DNA of 64,000 nt, taken from the NCBI RefSeq assembly GCF_009208565.1, contig NZ_WFLK01000005.1, positions 62,001-126,000 of the forward strand, given 5' to 3'. Below, piece by piece: positions 14,968 through 24,665 of the stretch; positions within the stretch are counted from its first letter, which is position 1; every line of letters starts with the position of its first letter. Origin of the DNA: Janthinobacterium aquaticum. Its GTDB lineage: Bacteria > Pseudomonadota > Gammaproteobacteria > Burkholderiales > Burkholderiaceae_D. Below the pieces are notes generated by a model. The model searched no databases. It saw nothing but the letters and a program-made list of their open reading frames with translations, and was not told the DNA's origin. The position numbers and the translations under genes were made by a program.

Positions 14968-17288
14968 GCACCTTGCCTGCCCCCTTGCGCACGGTCGGCC
15001 TGCTGATCGGCCTGCGCCTGCGCCGCCTGCTCAACATGCTGGGCCGCGGCCTGGCTTTTCAACGCAACAGGACGGCCAGCCGCCGCGCTGCCACGCCAGG
15101 CAAGCGGCGCTTGCGCGCGCTGCTGAGCTTGCTGCTGATGGTGCCGATGCTGCTGTCGTTTGGCCACCTGGCGCGCAGCAGCGTACTCAATCTGTATTGC
15201 CAGCTGGGCGCCGCCCACAGTTGCAGCACCGATGCTTTCATGCAGTCGGCAGCTGTGCAACTGCGCAGCGCCCCGTTCGATGGCGCCCTGATCGGCGCGC
15301 TGACGTTCCAGCTTGCGCTGCTATGGCTGGTCAGCCTGCTGCTGCCGCTGGCGGCCGGCGAACTGTCGCGCCCGGACTGGGACCTGGAGTGGCTGGTGAC
15401 CCTGCCCGTATCGAACGGCACGCTGCTATGGGCACGCGTGCTTGAGCGCAGCGTGGCCAATCCGGCGGGCCTGATTGCCCTGCTGCCGACCACGGTCGTC
15501 CTGGCGTGGTATTCAGGCTACGGCTGGCTTTCGCTGCTGCCGGCGTTGCTGGCGTGCTGGCCGCTGCTGGTGGTTGCCGCCATGCTGCGCACCATCGTCG
15601 ATACGGGTTTGCGCCTGTCGCTGTCACCGGCCAGGCTGAGCAATTTGCAGGCAATCATTTCCCTGCTGGCCATGCTGCCTATGTATATCGGCATGTCGTT
15701 TGGCATGGGTACGGGCGGCTTTGCATTTGAATGGGCCGCCGCCGCGCCGGCGTGGCTGAGCTGGACCCCGCCTGGCCTGGCCATCCGTGGCATCAACGCC
15801 CCGGATGCGCTGACGGCGCTGATCCTTGCGGCCCTGTTGCTGGCGCAACTGGCGCTGGTACTGGCGCTCGGCATGGCGCTGCTGCGCCGCCAGTTGCGCC
15901 ACGGCGTGGTCGGCCAGGGCCAGCGCGCCAGCGTGCGCCATGCCAGCCCAGTGCAGGCATCGGCAGCGGCGCAGCGCTGGCGTCCTGGCACGGCCATCCA
16001 GCGGCGCGAGCTGACGCTGCTGTTGCGCGACCGCAATTTCCTGGTACAGACCATGCTGTTGCCCATCGTCATACTGGGCGGCCAGTTCGCGGTCACTGGC
16101 AAGCTACAGGACATGCAAAAGCTGCTGGACAGCCCTGCCCTGCTGGCCTCGACCGGCTTTTTTCTTGGCACCTACACCTTGATGATGTCGGCCTTCCAGA
16201 ATCTCAACAAGGAAGGCGGCGCATTATGGCTGCTCTATACTTTTCCGCTGGGCGTGGAACAGGCACTGCGGCAAAAAGCCCAGCTGTGGGCGGCGCTGGC
16301 CATGCTCTATCCGGCGATCCTTTTTGGCGTGGCGCTGGCCGTACTGCCCGGCTGGCACTGGCAGATGGCAGGCCTGATGCTGCTGGCGCTGGCCGGCATT
16401 GCGCTGTATGCCGTCATCGCAGTGGCGCTGGGCGTGTTTGCCAGCGATCCGCTGGCAGTCGAGGCGGCGGCAAAAATGCGCCCGACCTATCTGTACTTGT
16501 ACATGCTGCTGACCGGCCTGTATATTGCCGCGCTGTCTGCAGGCAGCCTGGTGCAGCAACTGGTGTTCGTGGTGCTGACCGGCGCGCTGGCCGTGGCGCT
16601 GTGGCAAAAAGCGCGCGACGAGATACCGTTTCTGCTCGATCCGGCCGCTTCGCCGCCGGCGCGCGTGTCTGCCGCCGACGGCCTGATCGCCACCATGCTG
16701 TTTTTCGTGCTGCAGGTGCTGGCCTTGCTGGTGTTGAAGGGCAAGGGCGAAGCCAGCCTGCCGGACATCACACTGGCCTTCGGCATTGCCGGCGCGGCCA
16801 CCTATGTGCTGACGCGCCTGGTCTACTGGCGCAGCAAGGCCAGCGGCGTGCCACGCATCGGGCACGGCCGTAATGTATGGCGCCATGGACTGACCGGCGC
16901 CGCCGTCGCGGCCGCCTGCGGCATCGCTTACACCGTGCTGCTGAAACACAGCGGCCAGCTGCCGCCACCGGCCATTGCACTGGCGCAGGACTGGCACTGG
17001 CTGTGGCTGATCGGCCTGACGGTGCTGGCCGCGCCGCTCTGCGAGGAATTCATTTTCCGCGGCCTGCTACAAGGCGGCCTGCGCCGCTCGCTGCCGGCCT
17101 GGCAGGCGATTGTTTTCAGCTCCGCCCTGTTTGCCATCGTCCATCCGCCTTTATCGATGCTGCCGGTGTTTGTATTGGGCTTGTCTGCAGGCTGGGCTTA
17201 TGAGCGCAGCGGTACGCTGGCCGCGCCGATGCTGGTGCATGCCGGCTATAACACGGCGATTCTGGCGTGCCAGTTTGCGATGACGTAA
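14964..17288 (+). CDS. ABC-2 type permease fused to a CPBP intramembrane protease
   Basis: 774 residues from the ATG at 14964; frames farther upstream lie inside the ATPase gene. The first about 540 residues are an ABC exporter permease with many helices and an arginine-rich cytoplasmic start. The last about 160 are a CPBP (Abi/CAAX-type) protease domain with EEFIFRG (Glu pair near 693-694), SALFAIVHPP (His near 725) and HAGYNT (His/Asn near 757-761), the expected catalytic set. NatB-type fusions of this sort suggest export coupled to processing of a peptide or lipid-linked substrate. A strong terminator follows. Confidence 0.88.
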
Positions 17289-17316
17289 AAAAGCCCGCAT
17301 CGCTGTGCGGGCTTTT
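17289..17316 (+). terminator. Intrinsic terminator after the permease-protease gene
   Basis: AAAAGCCCGCA (17289-17299), TCGCTG loop, TGCGGGCTTTT (17306-17316). It begins directly at the stop codon of the permease-protease gene. Confidence 0.92.
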
Positions 17317-17333
17317 CAAAAGGTGGTGCCTGA

Positions 17334-17555
17334 TCAGATAATCCGGCTGCGCCGGCGCAGGTAGCTGCGGCCCAGTGCGCCTTCGAGTTCCTGTTCGCTT
17401 TTATGCTGGTTGACCGTGTGCAGGGCCCACAGGGCCGCTGGCACCCAGCCGATCACAGTAGCCTGCAACAACAAGGTGGCAATCCCGGCCAGCGGACGCC
17501 CCAGCATGAAAAAGGTCAGACAGGGAAGCAGCAAGGCTGTCAGCAAACGCATCAT
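17334..17555 (-). CDS. YqaE/Pmp3 family membrane proteolipid
   Basis: 73 residues from the ATG at 17555, with AGGAG 8 bases upstream; a GTG at 17564 overlaps that site and is less likely. Two hydrophobic helices (LLTALLLPCLTFFML and GIATLLLQATVIGWVPAALWAL) joined by a short GRPLAG turn are the hallmark of this stress-associated proteolipid family. A basic tail (RRRSRII) ends the protein. It faces the ABC operon and lies upstream of nothing else on its strand. Confidence 0.85.
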   Translation of the reverse strand: MMRLLTALLLPCLTFFMLGRPLAGIATLLLQATVIGWVPAALWALHTVNQHKSEQELEGALGRSYLRRRSRII

Positions 17556-17632
17556 CTCAAGCACTCCTTCAATTCAAATGCAGCCGGCAGGGGCCGGTAT
17601 CCGGTCCGTCCCCGCCTGCTGCGTACTGCTCC

Positions 17633-18214
17633 TTACAAATGAACGGAAATTTGCGGCATCAGGTCGTCAAAGGTGCGGCCGTTGCCGTTTTCGCCGATCG
17701 CATGCATCTTCCATTCGCCGTTATGGCGGTACAGCTTGGCCATGATCTGCGCCGTATGGGCGCCTTGCACGGACAGGTTGAAGCGCGCGATTTCCTGGCT
17801 ATTGCTGGCATTCACAATGCGGCAATAGGCGTTTTCCACTTGCGAAAAATTCTGGCCGGTAAAGCTGTTGACGGTAAAGACCAGGCTTTTCACACTGGCA
17901 GGCACGCGCGACAGATCGACTTCGATCTGCTCGTCGTCGCCATCGCCGGCGCCGGTGCGGTTGTCGCCCGTGTGATTGACGCTGCCGTCTTTGCTTTTCA
18001 GCTGGCGGAACCAGACGATATCGGCCAGCTTGCCGCCTTCATCGAACAGCACGCACGAGGCGTCGAGGTCGATGGCTTCGGTTTTCGATCCGAAACCGAG
18101 GAAACCCTTGGTCTTGATCGAATCCCAGCCCAGGCCCATGGTGATGCGGGTCAGGCTGGCGCCAGCTTCCTTGTCCAGAGAGATTTTCTGGCCCTTGCTC
18201 AAATTGACAGACAT
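17633..18214 (-). CDS. terZ: TerZ-type TerD-family protein
   Basis: 193 residues. The TerD fold is clear: GLGWD near residue 28, DLDASCVLF, and the calcium-binding motif [13 protein letters not shown]. The inserted KTKGFLGFGSKTEAIDL loop and the FTVNSFTGQNFSQVENAYCRI stretch match TerZ rather than TerD. Proteins of this group bind calcium and act with tellurite, colicin or phage stress responses. Last gene of a minus-strand run TerD - TIGR00266 - TerZ. Confidence 0.9.
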   Translation of the reverse strand: MSVNLSKGQKISLDKEAGASLTRITMGLGWDSIKTKGFLGFGSKTEAIDLDASCVLFDEGGKLADIVWFRQLKSKDGSVNHTGDNRTGAGDGDDEQIEVDLSRVPASVKSLVFTVNSFTGQNFSQVENAYCRIVNASNSQEIARFNLSVQGAHTAQIMAKLYRHNGEWKMHAIGENGNGRTFDDLMPQISVHL

Positions 18215-18242
18215 TGCTTTACTCCTCAGTTAGTTTGTTGCC

Positions 18243-18938
18243 TCAAGCCGGCTTGCTTTGTGTCCAGGCCATGAAGCTTGCGCTATTGCGCGAACAGATC
18301 AGTACTTTGCCGGCACCGCTGAACTTGAGCACCATGCCTTCGCCGCTGGTCTGGCTGTTGATCAGGTTGCCCAGGAAACCGCCGGAGGCACCGGTCGTCA
18401 TCGATATTTCATAGTGCAGGCGGCTGTCCCAGCACACCACGTGGGCGTTGTCGATCACGATGTCCTTGCCGGGCGCGACCTCGAGTTCCGAGATCATGCC
18501 AAAGCCCGACACTACCAATTGGCCGCTGCCGGCCGTCTCGGTAATGAAAAAGCCGCCGCTCTGCGCAAACAGCGCGTTGCCCAGGCTTTGCGTGCGCACC
18601 TTCAATTCCACGCTGGCGGTCGCTGCCACAAAGGCGCCGTCGCTGATCATATATTGCTGGGCGCCCACCTCAAGCACCTGCATGGCGCCGGGCAAGGTCG
18701 GCGACAGCAGGCAGTCGCCGTCGCCACGCACGGCTTCGATATGCTGCTGAAAAAACGATTCGCCGTTGGCAAAGGTGCGCATCAGCGCCGCACCGATGCC
18801 GCCAGTCATCTTGCCCTTGAGTTCAAGACTGGTTTCCATCATCACCATCGCGTTCGATTCGCAATAAATCTTTTCGCCTTTGGCCAAAGACACATGCAAA
18901 AACGGATCGTTATCGCCTGTCAGGTTAAAAACTGGCAT
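18243..18938 (-). CDS. TIGR00266/AIM24 family protein
   Basis: 231 residues from the ATG at 18938, with AAGGA 6-9 bases upstream. It shows the family pattern of repeated beta segments: VSLAKGEKIYCESNAMVMME, GKMTGGIGAALMRTFANGES, GQLVVSGFGMISELEV and GEGMVLKFSGAGKVLICSRN. These make a trimeric beta-prism-like fold; the molecular role is unknown. It often neighbours ter genes, as it does here between TerD and TerZ. Confidence 0.88.
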   Translation of the reverse strand: MPVFNLTGDNDPFLHVSLAKGEKIYCESNAMVMMETSLELKGKMTGGIGAALMRTFANGESFFQQHIEAVRGDGDCLLSPTLPGAMQVLEVGAQQYMISDGAFVAATASVELKVRTQSLGNALFAQSGGFFITETAGSGQLVVSGFGMISELEVAPGKDIVIDNAHVVCWDSRLHYEISMTTGASGGFLGNLINSQTSGEGMVLKFSGAGKVLICSRNSASFMAWTQSKPA

Positions 18939-18972
18939 CTGCTTTCCTTCCCGATGGTGGTGACCAGCAACC

Positions 18973-19548
18973 TTAAACGCCGACGCCGAACGAGGCTGCC
19001 AACGGACCCAGGCCGCCCTTGTAGCCCTGGCCGATAGCCTTGAACTTCCAGTCGCCGCCGTTGCGGTAGATTTCGCCAAACACCATCGCCGTTTCGGTCG
19101 AGCCGTCTTCGGACAGATCGAAGCGGGCGATTTCGGTATTGCCGCTATCGTTGACGCAGCGCACATAGGCTTTCGAGACCATGCCGAAGTTCTGCTTGCG
19201 CGCTTCGGCGTCATGGATGGTGACGCAGACGGCGATCTTGTCGACGTCGGCCGGCACTTTGGACAGGTCGACGCTGACCGTTTCATCGTCGCCATCGCCG
19301 GCACCGGTGGTGTTGTCGCCCGAGTGGGCAACCGAACCGTCGCTCGATTTCAGGTTGTTGTAGAAGACCATGTCGACGTCGGCGCGCACCTTGCCGTCGG
19401 CTTTCAACAGGAATACCGAGCCGTCGATATCGAAGGCGGCGCCGTCGGTAACGCGGGCATCCCAGCCCAGGCCGATGGTCATTTTGGTGATGCCAGGTGC
19501 TTCTTTGCTCAGGTTGACGTTGCCGCCTTTTTGCAGACTGATTGCCAT
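18973..19548 (-). CDS. terD: TerD family calcium-binding stress protein
   Basis: 191 residues. It starts [20 protein letters not shown] and carries [29 protein letters not shown] (calcium site) and [14 protein letters not shown], as in TerD/TerE. First gene of the three-gene TerD-type run and downstream of the DUF475 gene on the same strand, with a 103-base gap. Confidence 0.93.
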   Translation of the reverse strand: MAISLQKGGNVNLSKEAPGITKMTIGLGWDARVTDGAAFDIDGSVFLLKADGKVRADVDMVFYNNLKSSDGSVAHSGDNTTGAGDGDDETVSVDLSKVPADVDKIAVCVTIHDAEARKQNFGMVSKAYVRCVNDSGNTEIARFDLSEDGSTETAMVFGEIYRNGGDWKFKAIGQGYKGGLGPLAASFGVGV

Positions 19549-19651
19549 GATGTGTTTCTCCTAGAAAAAGAATCAATAATTACTTGCTGACACCTTTGCT
19601 GCATCACGCAGGCAAACGGGTGTGGGCGTTTGCCGCGTATTGTTTGACCTG

Positions 19652-20722
19652 CTACGCCTTCACTGATTCCAGCGCAGAGGTTGTATTTTCTTCCAGCGCC
19701 ATCCGGCGCTTGTAGCGTACCGACGACCACAGCGAGGCAAGAATAAAGGCCACCCCGATCAGGCCGGTGAACAGTTCCGGTACGTGGTACTTCATGCTGA
19801 CCAACATGATCACGGCCAGGATGCCGATCGCATAATGCGCACCGTGTTCCAGATAAACGAATTCATCAAGCGTACCCTTGCGTACCAGGAACACCGTCAT
19901 CGAACGCACAAACATCGCACCGATGGCCAGGCCCAGCATGATGATGACCACGTCCTTGGTGATCGCAAACGCGCCGATCACGCCATCAAAACTGAACGAA
20001 GCATCGAGCACTTCGAGGTACAGGAAACCACCGATACCGCCGCGCTTGACGATGTCGCCCACGTTGCCGCTGCCATCATCGTTTTCCAGCAGGCCACTAA
20101 TCACATCCACGCCGACATAGGTCAAAATGCCCCATACGCCTGCCGTCAGCACCACCAGTTTCTGGCCTTCGGCAATCATCGTCAGACTGGCCATCAGCGT
20201 ACCGAGCGCCACCATTACCGAGATCGACGAGACCTTGCCCAGTGCGCCCAGCTTTTCTTCAAAGCGGCCCAGCCAGTGCGTTTCCTTCTCGGCGTCCAGG
20301 ATAAAGTTCAGGAACACCAGCAGCAGGAAAATGCCGCCAAACGCTGCCACTTCGGCATGGTGATTGGTCAGGTGCATCGAATACTGGTCCGGGTTGTTCA
20401 GCGCCAGCGTCCACACTTCCATTAGCCCCAGGTCGGCAGCCTGCGCCACGATGACCAGCGGGAACAGCAAGCGCATGCCGAACACGGCAATGATCATGCC
20501 CAGGCCCAGGAACAGGTTCTGCCAGAATTTGTCCCAGTTCTTCAGTACCGAAGCGTTCACTACCGCGTTATCGAACGAGAGCGACACTTCCATAATGCTC
20601 AAAATAACGGCAATACCGAGCGCCGCAAACATCGCCGGCACGCCGCCATGCGTATAACCCCACCAGGCGGCAACGCCCAGGCAGATAAATGTCACCAGAA
20701 ATGACATCCTGAAATGCTTCAT
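19652..20722 (-). CDS. DUF475 integral membrane protein (TerC-like)
   Basis: 356 residues with about nine hydrophobic helices. Two related motifs, SLSFDNAVVNASVL in the first half and DASFSFDGVIGAFAIT in the second, place conserved acidic residues in the membrane, as in TerC and DUF475 proteins. Such proteins are frequent partners of TerD-family genes and are suspected of metal handling. It heads the minus-strand ter run; the next gene on the other side is the divergent NhaR-like regulator. Confidence 0.88.
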   Translation of the reverse strand: MKHFRMSFLVTFICLGVAAWWGYTHGGVPAMFAALGIAVILSIMEVSLSFDNAVVNASVLKNWDKFWQNLFLGLGMIIAVFGMRLLFPLVIVAQAADLGLMEVWTLALNNPDQYSMHLTNHHAEVAAFGGIFLLLVFLNFILDAEKETHWLGRFEEKLGALGKVSSISVMVALGTLMASLTMIAEGQKLVVLTAGVWGILTYVGVDVISGLLENDDGSGNVGDIVKRGGIGGFLYLEVLDASFSFDGVIGAFAITKDVVIIMLGLAIGAMFVRSMTVFLVRKGTLDEFVYLEHGAHYAIGILAVIMLVSMKYHVPELFTGLIGVAFILASLWSSVRYKRRMALEENTTSALESVKA

Positions 20723-20853
20723 CCATGCTCCCTTGTCTTTATGTTCTTCAAATCGTCGTTAATGCTCAGACAACGAAGAGCAGTATAGGGTCGCGCGATT
20801 GATTTAAAAATAGAAGATAATGGAAGCATTACTTCGTAAAAACGGAAGATTCG

Positions 20854-21759
20854 ATGAAAACTACAGGTTTCAACTACCGCCATCTGTATTTTTTCTGGGT
20901 GGTGGCCAAGGAAGGCGGCGTGACGCGCGCGGCCGAGCGGCTGGGGCTGGCCGTGCAGACCATCAGCACCCAGCTGGCGCTGCTGGAAAAGGAACTGGGC
21001 AAGTCGCTGCTGCAGCCGCAGGGCCGGCGCCTGGTACCAACCGAAGCGGGCCGGCTGGCGCTCGGCTATGCCGACCAGATTTTCCTGCTCGGCGAGCAGC
21101 TGCAAGATGCGCTGGCCGACGCCGATGCCGAAAAGATGCGCCTGACGGTCGGCATTTCGGATTCCTTGCCCAAGCTGATGGCCTACCGCATGCTTGACGC
21201 CACGCGCAGCATGAACGTGGCGGTCAAGCTGGTCTGCCTGGAAGATGAATTCACCTCGCTGCTGGCCGACCTGGCGCTGCACAAGCTCGACCTGGTGCTG
21301 ACAGACCGCGCCGTGCCGGCCGGCGCCAGCCTGCGCGTGGCCAGCCACTTGTGGGGCGAAAGCAGCATGAAGCTGTTCGGCGTGCCGGGCCTGGCGGCGC
21401 GCTACCAGCAGGACTTTCCGCGCAGCCTGAACGGCGCCCCGTTCCTGCTGCCTACGCGCAATAACGCCCTGCGCGGGCGTATCGACGAATGGATGGTGCA
21501 GCAAGGCGTACGGCCCGACGTGGTCGGCGAATTCGAGGACAACGCCATGCTCAATGCGTTCGGCCGCAAAGGCCTGGGCCTGTTCTTTGCCCCGGCCAGC
21601 CTGGCGGCCGAGATTGCCGAACAGTTTGGCGCCGTGCTGGTCGGCGACGCCTCGGCCCTGCGCGAGCAGTTTTATGTGATCTCCAACGAGCGCAAGATTT
21701 CCCATCCGGCGCTGCAGGTGATTCTGGACGCCGTGCAGCGAACGGGCAGCACTCATTAG
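20854..21759 (+). CDS. nhaR: NhaR-like LysR-family regulator
   Basis: 301 residues. The helix-turn-helix (NYRHLYFFWVVAKEGGVTRA, then AERLGLAVQTISTQLALLEK) follows the NhaR form with the HLYFFW start. The effector domain is standard length. In NhaR the signal is sodium/alkali and the target the antiporter nhaA, but no antiporter is in the window. It is divergent from DUF475 with 131 bases between, so it may regulate that gene; this is inferred from position. Confidence 0.85.
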   Translation: MKTTGFNYRHLYFFWVVAKEGGVTRAAERLGLAVQTISTQLALLEKELGKSLLQPQGRRLVPTEAGRLALGYADQIFLLGEQLQDALADADAEKMRLTVGISDSLPKLMAYRMLDATRSMNVAVKLVCLEDEFTSLLADLALHKLDLVLTDRAVPAGASLRVASHLWGESSMKLFGVPGLAARYQQDFPRSLNGAPFLLPTRNNALRGRIDEWMVQQGVRPDVVGEFEDNAMLNAFGRKGLGLFFAPASLAAEIAEQFGAVLVGDASALREQFYVISNERKISHPALQVILDAVQRTGSTH

Positions 21760-21890
21760 ATAATCCGATAAATCCAGCAAGAAATAACGTTTGAACAAAT
21801 AAACAAAAACGTTTGTAATAACTGTCGAGACTGGCGCGCCGCGGCGCAAGCGGACGCGCCACCATAACAACAGTCAGACAGGAGCACAGC

Positions 21891-23231
21891 ATGACAGCGG
21901 CAACGGCAGCAGGCAGGACGATCGATATTCCCGATCTGATCAACAACAATAAAATCGGCTCTTTCCAGATCGGCATGCTGATCCTGTGCGGCCTGTGCGT
22001 GATCATGGATGGCTTCGACGTGCAGGCCATGGGTTATGTGGCGCCGGCCATCATTGCGGACTGGAACGTGAGCAAGGCCAACCTGGGCCCGGTGTTTGGC
22101 GCGGGTCTCTTCGGCATGCTGGTCGGCTCGCTGGTGTTCAGCATTACCGCCGACAAGTTTGGCCGTCGTCCGGTACTGATCGGCTCGACCATCTTTTTTT
22201 CGCTGTGCATGCTGGTCACGCCGCTGGCCAGCACGATCGAGCAGCTGCAACTGATACGCTTCATTACCGGCCTGGGCCTGGGCGCGGTGATGCCCAACGC
22301 CATGGCGCTGGCCGGCGAATACAGTCCGCTGCGCAAGAAAGTCACCTTGATGATGCTGGTGTCGTGCGGCTTTACGCTGGGCGCCGTGCTCGGTGGCCTG
22401 CTGTCGGCGGCGCTGATTCCTGCGTTTGGCTGGAAGTCGGTGTTTTATGTCGGCGGCGTGGTGCCACTGGTGATTGGCGTGGCGATGTTTTTCCTGCTGC
22501 CCGAGTCGATGCAGTTCCTGGTGCTCAAACAGCGCAGCCTGGACAAGGTCGCCCTCTGGCTCAAGCGTATCGATCCCAGCGTGACCATCACGGCCGACAC
22601 ACACTATGTAGTGCATGAAAAAGAGCACAAGGGTGCGCCGGTGCTGCAGCTGTTCAAGGGCGGACGTGCGCGCATGACGATTTTACTGTGGGTGATGAAC
22701 TTCATGAACCTGCTGAACCTGTATTTCCTGTCGAACTGGCTGCCGACCATTGCCAAGGATGCCGGCCTGTCGACCGCCAACGCGGTACTGGCCGGCACCG
22801 CGCTGCAGGTGGGCGGCACCATCGGCACGCTGGTGATGGGCCAGCTGATCGACCGTTCGAGTTTCCGCCGCATCCTGCTGCCCTGCTTCCTGGTCGCGGC
22901 CGTGGCGATTGCCCTGATCGGCCGCCCGGATGTGTCGCTGGCCTTCCTGTTCATCACCATCTTTGTTGCCGGCTTTTGCGTGGTCGGTGGCCAGCCGGCC
23001 GTCAATGCGCTGGCGGCCAGCTACTATCCGACCACGCTGCGCTCGACCGGCATCGGCTGGAGCCTGGGCGTGGGCCGCATCGGCTCCATCGTCGGCCCGG
23101 TGCTGGGCGGCGAACTGATACGCATGAACTGGCCCAACAGCACCATCTTTCTGGTGGTGGCGATTCCCGCCGTGGTCTCTGCAGTCATGGTGATGAGCAT
23201 GCGTGGCGAGGCTGCCACCGGCAAGAAATAA
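21891..23231 (+). CDS. MFS aromatic acid:H+ symporter (AAHS family)
   Basis: 446 residues with twelve predicted helices. It carries the AAHS hallmark DGFD (MDGFDVQAMGY) in helix 1, the MFS motif DKFGRRPVLIGS between helices 2 and 3, and GLGLGAVMPNAMALAGEYSP. It resembles PcaK-type 4-hydroxybenzoate/protocatechuate carriers; the exact substrate cannot be read from sequence. GACAGGAG precedes the ATG. No ring-cleavage genes are nearby. Confidence 0.88.
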   Translation: MTAATAAGRTIDIPDLINNNKIGSFQIGMLILCGLCVIMDGFDVQAMGYVAPAIIADWNVSKANLGPVFGAGLFGMLVGSLVFSITADKFGRRPVLIGSTIFFSLCMLVTPLASTIEQLQLIRFITGLGLGAVMPNAMALAGEYSPLRKKVTLMMLVSCGFTLGAVLGGLLSAALIPAFGWKSVFYVGGVVPLVIGVAMFFLLPESMQFLVLKQRSLDKVALWLKRIDPSVTITADTHYVVHEKEHKGAPVLQLFKGGRARMTILLWVMNFMNLLNLYFLSNWLPTIAKDAGLSTANAVLAGTALQVGGTIGTLVMGQLIDRSSFRRILLPCFLVAAVAIALIGRPDVSLAFLFITIFVAGFCVVGGQPAVNALAASYYPTTLRSTGIGWSLGVGRIGSIVGPVLGGELIRMNWPNSTIFLVVAIPAVVSAVMVMSMRGEAATGKK

Positions 23232-23244
23232 GCAGCGTGGCCGG

Positions 23245-23277
23245 GCCGGCGCATGCGCAAAATGTGCATGCGCCGGC
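23245..23277. terminator. Strong GC-rich hairpin after the MFS gene
   Basis: GCCGGCGCATGC (23245-23256) and GCATGCGCCGGC (23266-23277) form a perfect 12-bp stem with a 9-base loop, 14 bases after the MFS stop. No T run follows directly, so it may terminate with help from Rho or act as a transcript end stabiliser. Confidence 0.55.
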
Positions 23278-23324
23278 CGCGTCGTTTAAGATGACGTTTT
23301 TACAGTCCATCTTGTTTGCGCCCC

Positions 23325-24665
23325 ATGCATAATGTTTTGCTTGTCCTGCTGGCCTTTTTCCTGGTCGCGCTCAACGGTTTTTTTGTTGCCGCCGAATTTG
23401 GCATCGTTACCCTGCGCCGCACCCGCATCCGCGCGATTGCCAAAACGCAGGGCATCCGGGGCCGCATCCTGGCCAAGGTGCATGGCGAGCTCGACGCTTA
23501 CCTGTCGGCCTGCCAGCTCGGTATCACGCTCGCTTCGCTGGGCCTGGGCTGGGTCGGCGAGCCGGCCTTTGCCGGCCTGCTCGAGCCGCTGTTTTCCGCA
23601 GTCGGCGTCACGTCGCAGGAACTGATCCACGGCGTATCGTTCGTGATTGCCTTCAGCGTGATTTCCTTTTTACATATCGTGGTCGGCGAGCTGGCACCCA
23701 AGTCGATGGCGATCCGCAATCCGGAAGCGGTCGGTCTGTGGAGCGCGATCCCGCTGTACGGCTTTTACTGGGCCATGTATCCGGCCATCTACCTGCTCAA
23801 CGCCAGCGCCAATGCGGTGCTGCGCGTGGCCGGCCTGTCGGGCAAGGGCGGGCACGATGCGCATTACTCGTCGGAAGAACTGAAACTGATCCTGCGCACC
23901 AGCCAGCCTGGCGAGAAATTCACGCGCGACGAGCGCAATATCCTGGCCCAGTCGCTCGACTTCGAGCAGATGACGGTACTGGACCTGATGCGCCCGCTAA
24001 ATGAAGTCGTTGCCCTGTATGCGTCCGAAACGCTGGAACAGAACCTCGACACAGTGCTGCGCAACCGTTTCAGCCGCTATCCGTATTTCGATACCAATGA
24101 AGACGATGTGCTGGGCGTGGTGCATTTGAAAGACCTGTTCTTTGCGCAGCAGGCCGGCAAGACCATCAGCTCGCTGATGCCGTTTTTGCGCCCGGTCGAG
24201 ATTATATCCGCGCGCACGCCGGCGCTGGAACTGTTCCGCCGCTTCCGCGACGGTGCGCCGCACTTTGCGCTGATCGGTGAAAAAGGCAAGCGCCCGGTCG
24301 GCTTTCTCACGCTCGACAATCTGCTCGGCGCCATGGTGGGGGAAATTCGCGATGAATTCCGCCGCAACGACAATGACTGGCTCAAGCAAAGCGACGGCAC
24401 GCTGATCGGCAAGGCCAGCCTGCCGATCTTCTCGCTCGAGCGCATTCTCGGTATCGATATTGAAAACGAGGAGCTGGGACTGGACGATGTGGAATCGGTA
24501 GGCGGCCTGATCATGGTCAAGCTTGGCGATATCCCGAAGCAGGGTCAGCGCATCACCTTTGTCGACTTCGATATCGTGGTCAAGAAAATGAACGGCCCGC
24601 GCATCGTGCTGATCAAGGTGATTCCGAAACAGGAACGCGACCTCGACGACGACCTGCGCGATTAA
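23325..24665 (+). CDS. CNNM-domain/CBS-pair membrane protein (hemolysin C-like family)
   Basis: 446 residues from the ATG at 23325. An N-terminal CNNM/DUF21 domain with four helices (NGFFVAAEFGIVTLRRTRI, SACQLGITLASLGLGWVGEP, HIVVGELAPKSMAIRNPE) precedes two CBS motifs (about 210-330) and a C-terminal CorC/HlyC-type domain (VGGLIMVKLGDIPKQGQRI). Members move or sense magnesium and related ions. It converges on the AI-2E gene; the stops share TTAA (24662-24665). Confidence 0.92.
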   Translation: MHNVLLVLLAFFLVALNGFFVAAEFGIVTLRRTRIRAIAKTQGIRGRILAKVHGELDAYLSACQLGITLASLGLGWVGEPAFAGLLEPLFSAVGVTSQELIHGVSFVIAFSVISFLHIVVGELAPKSMAIRNPEAVGLWSAIPLYGFYWAMYPAIYLLNASANAVLRVAGLSGKGGHDAHYSSEELKLILRTSQPGEKFTRDERNILAQSLDFEQMTVLDLMRPLNEVVALYASETLEQNLDTVLRNRFSRYPYFDTNEDDVLGVVHLKDLFFAQQAGKTISSLMPFLRPVEIISARTPALELFRRFRDGAPHFALIGEKGKRPVGFLTLDNLLGAMVGEIRDEFRRNDNDWLKQSDGTLIGKASLPIFSLERILGIDIENEELGLDDVESVGGLIMVKLGDIPKQGQRITFVDFDIVVKKMNGPRIVLIKVIPKQERDLDDDLRD

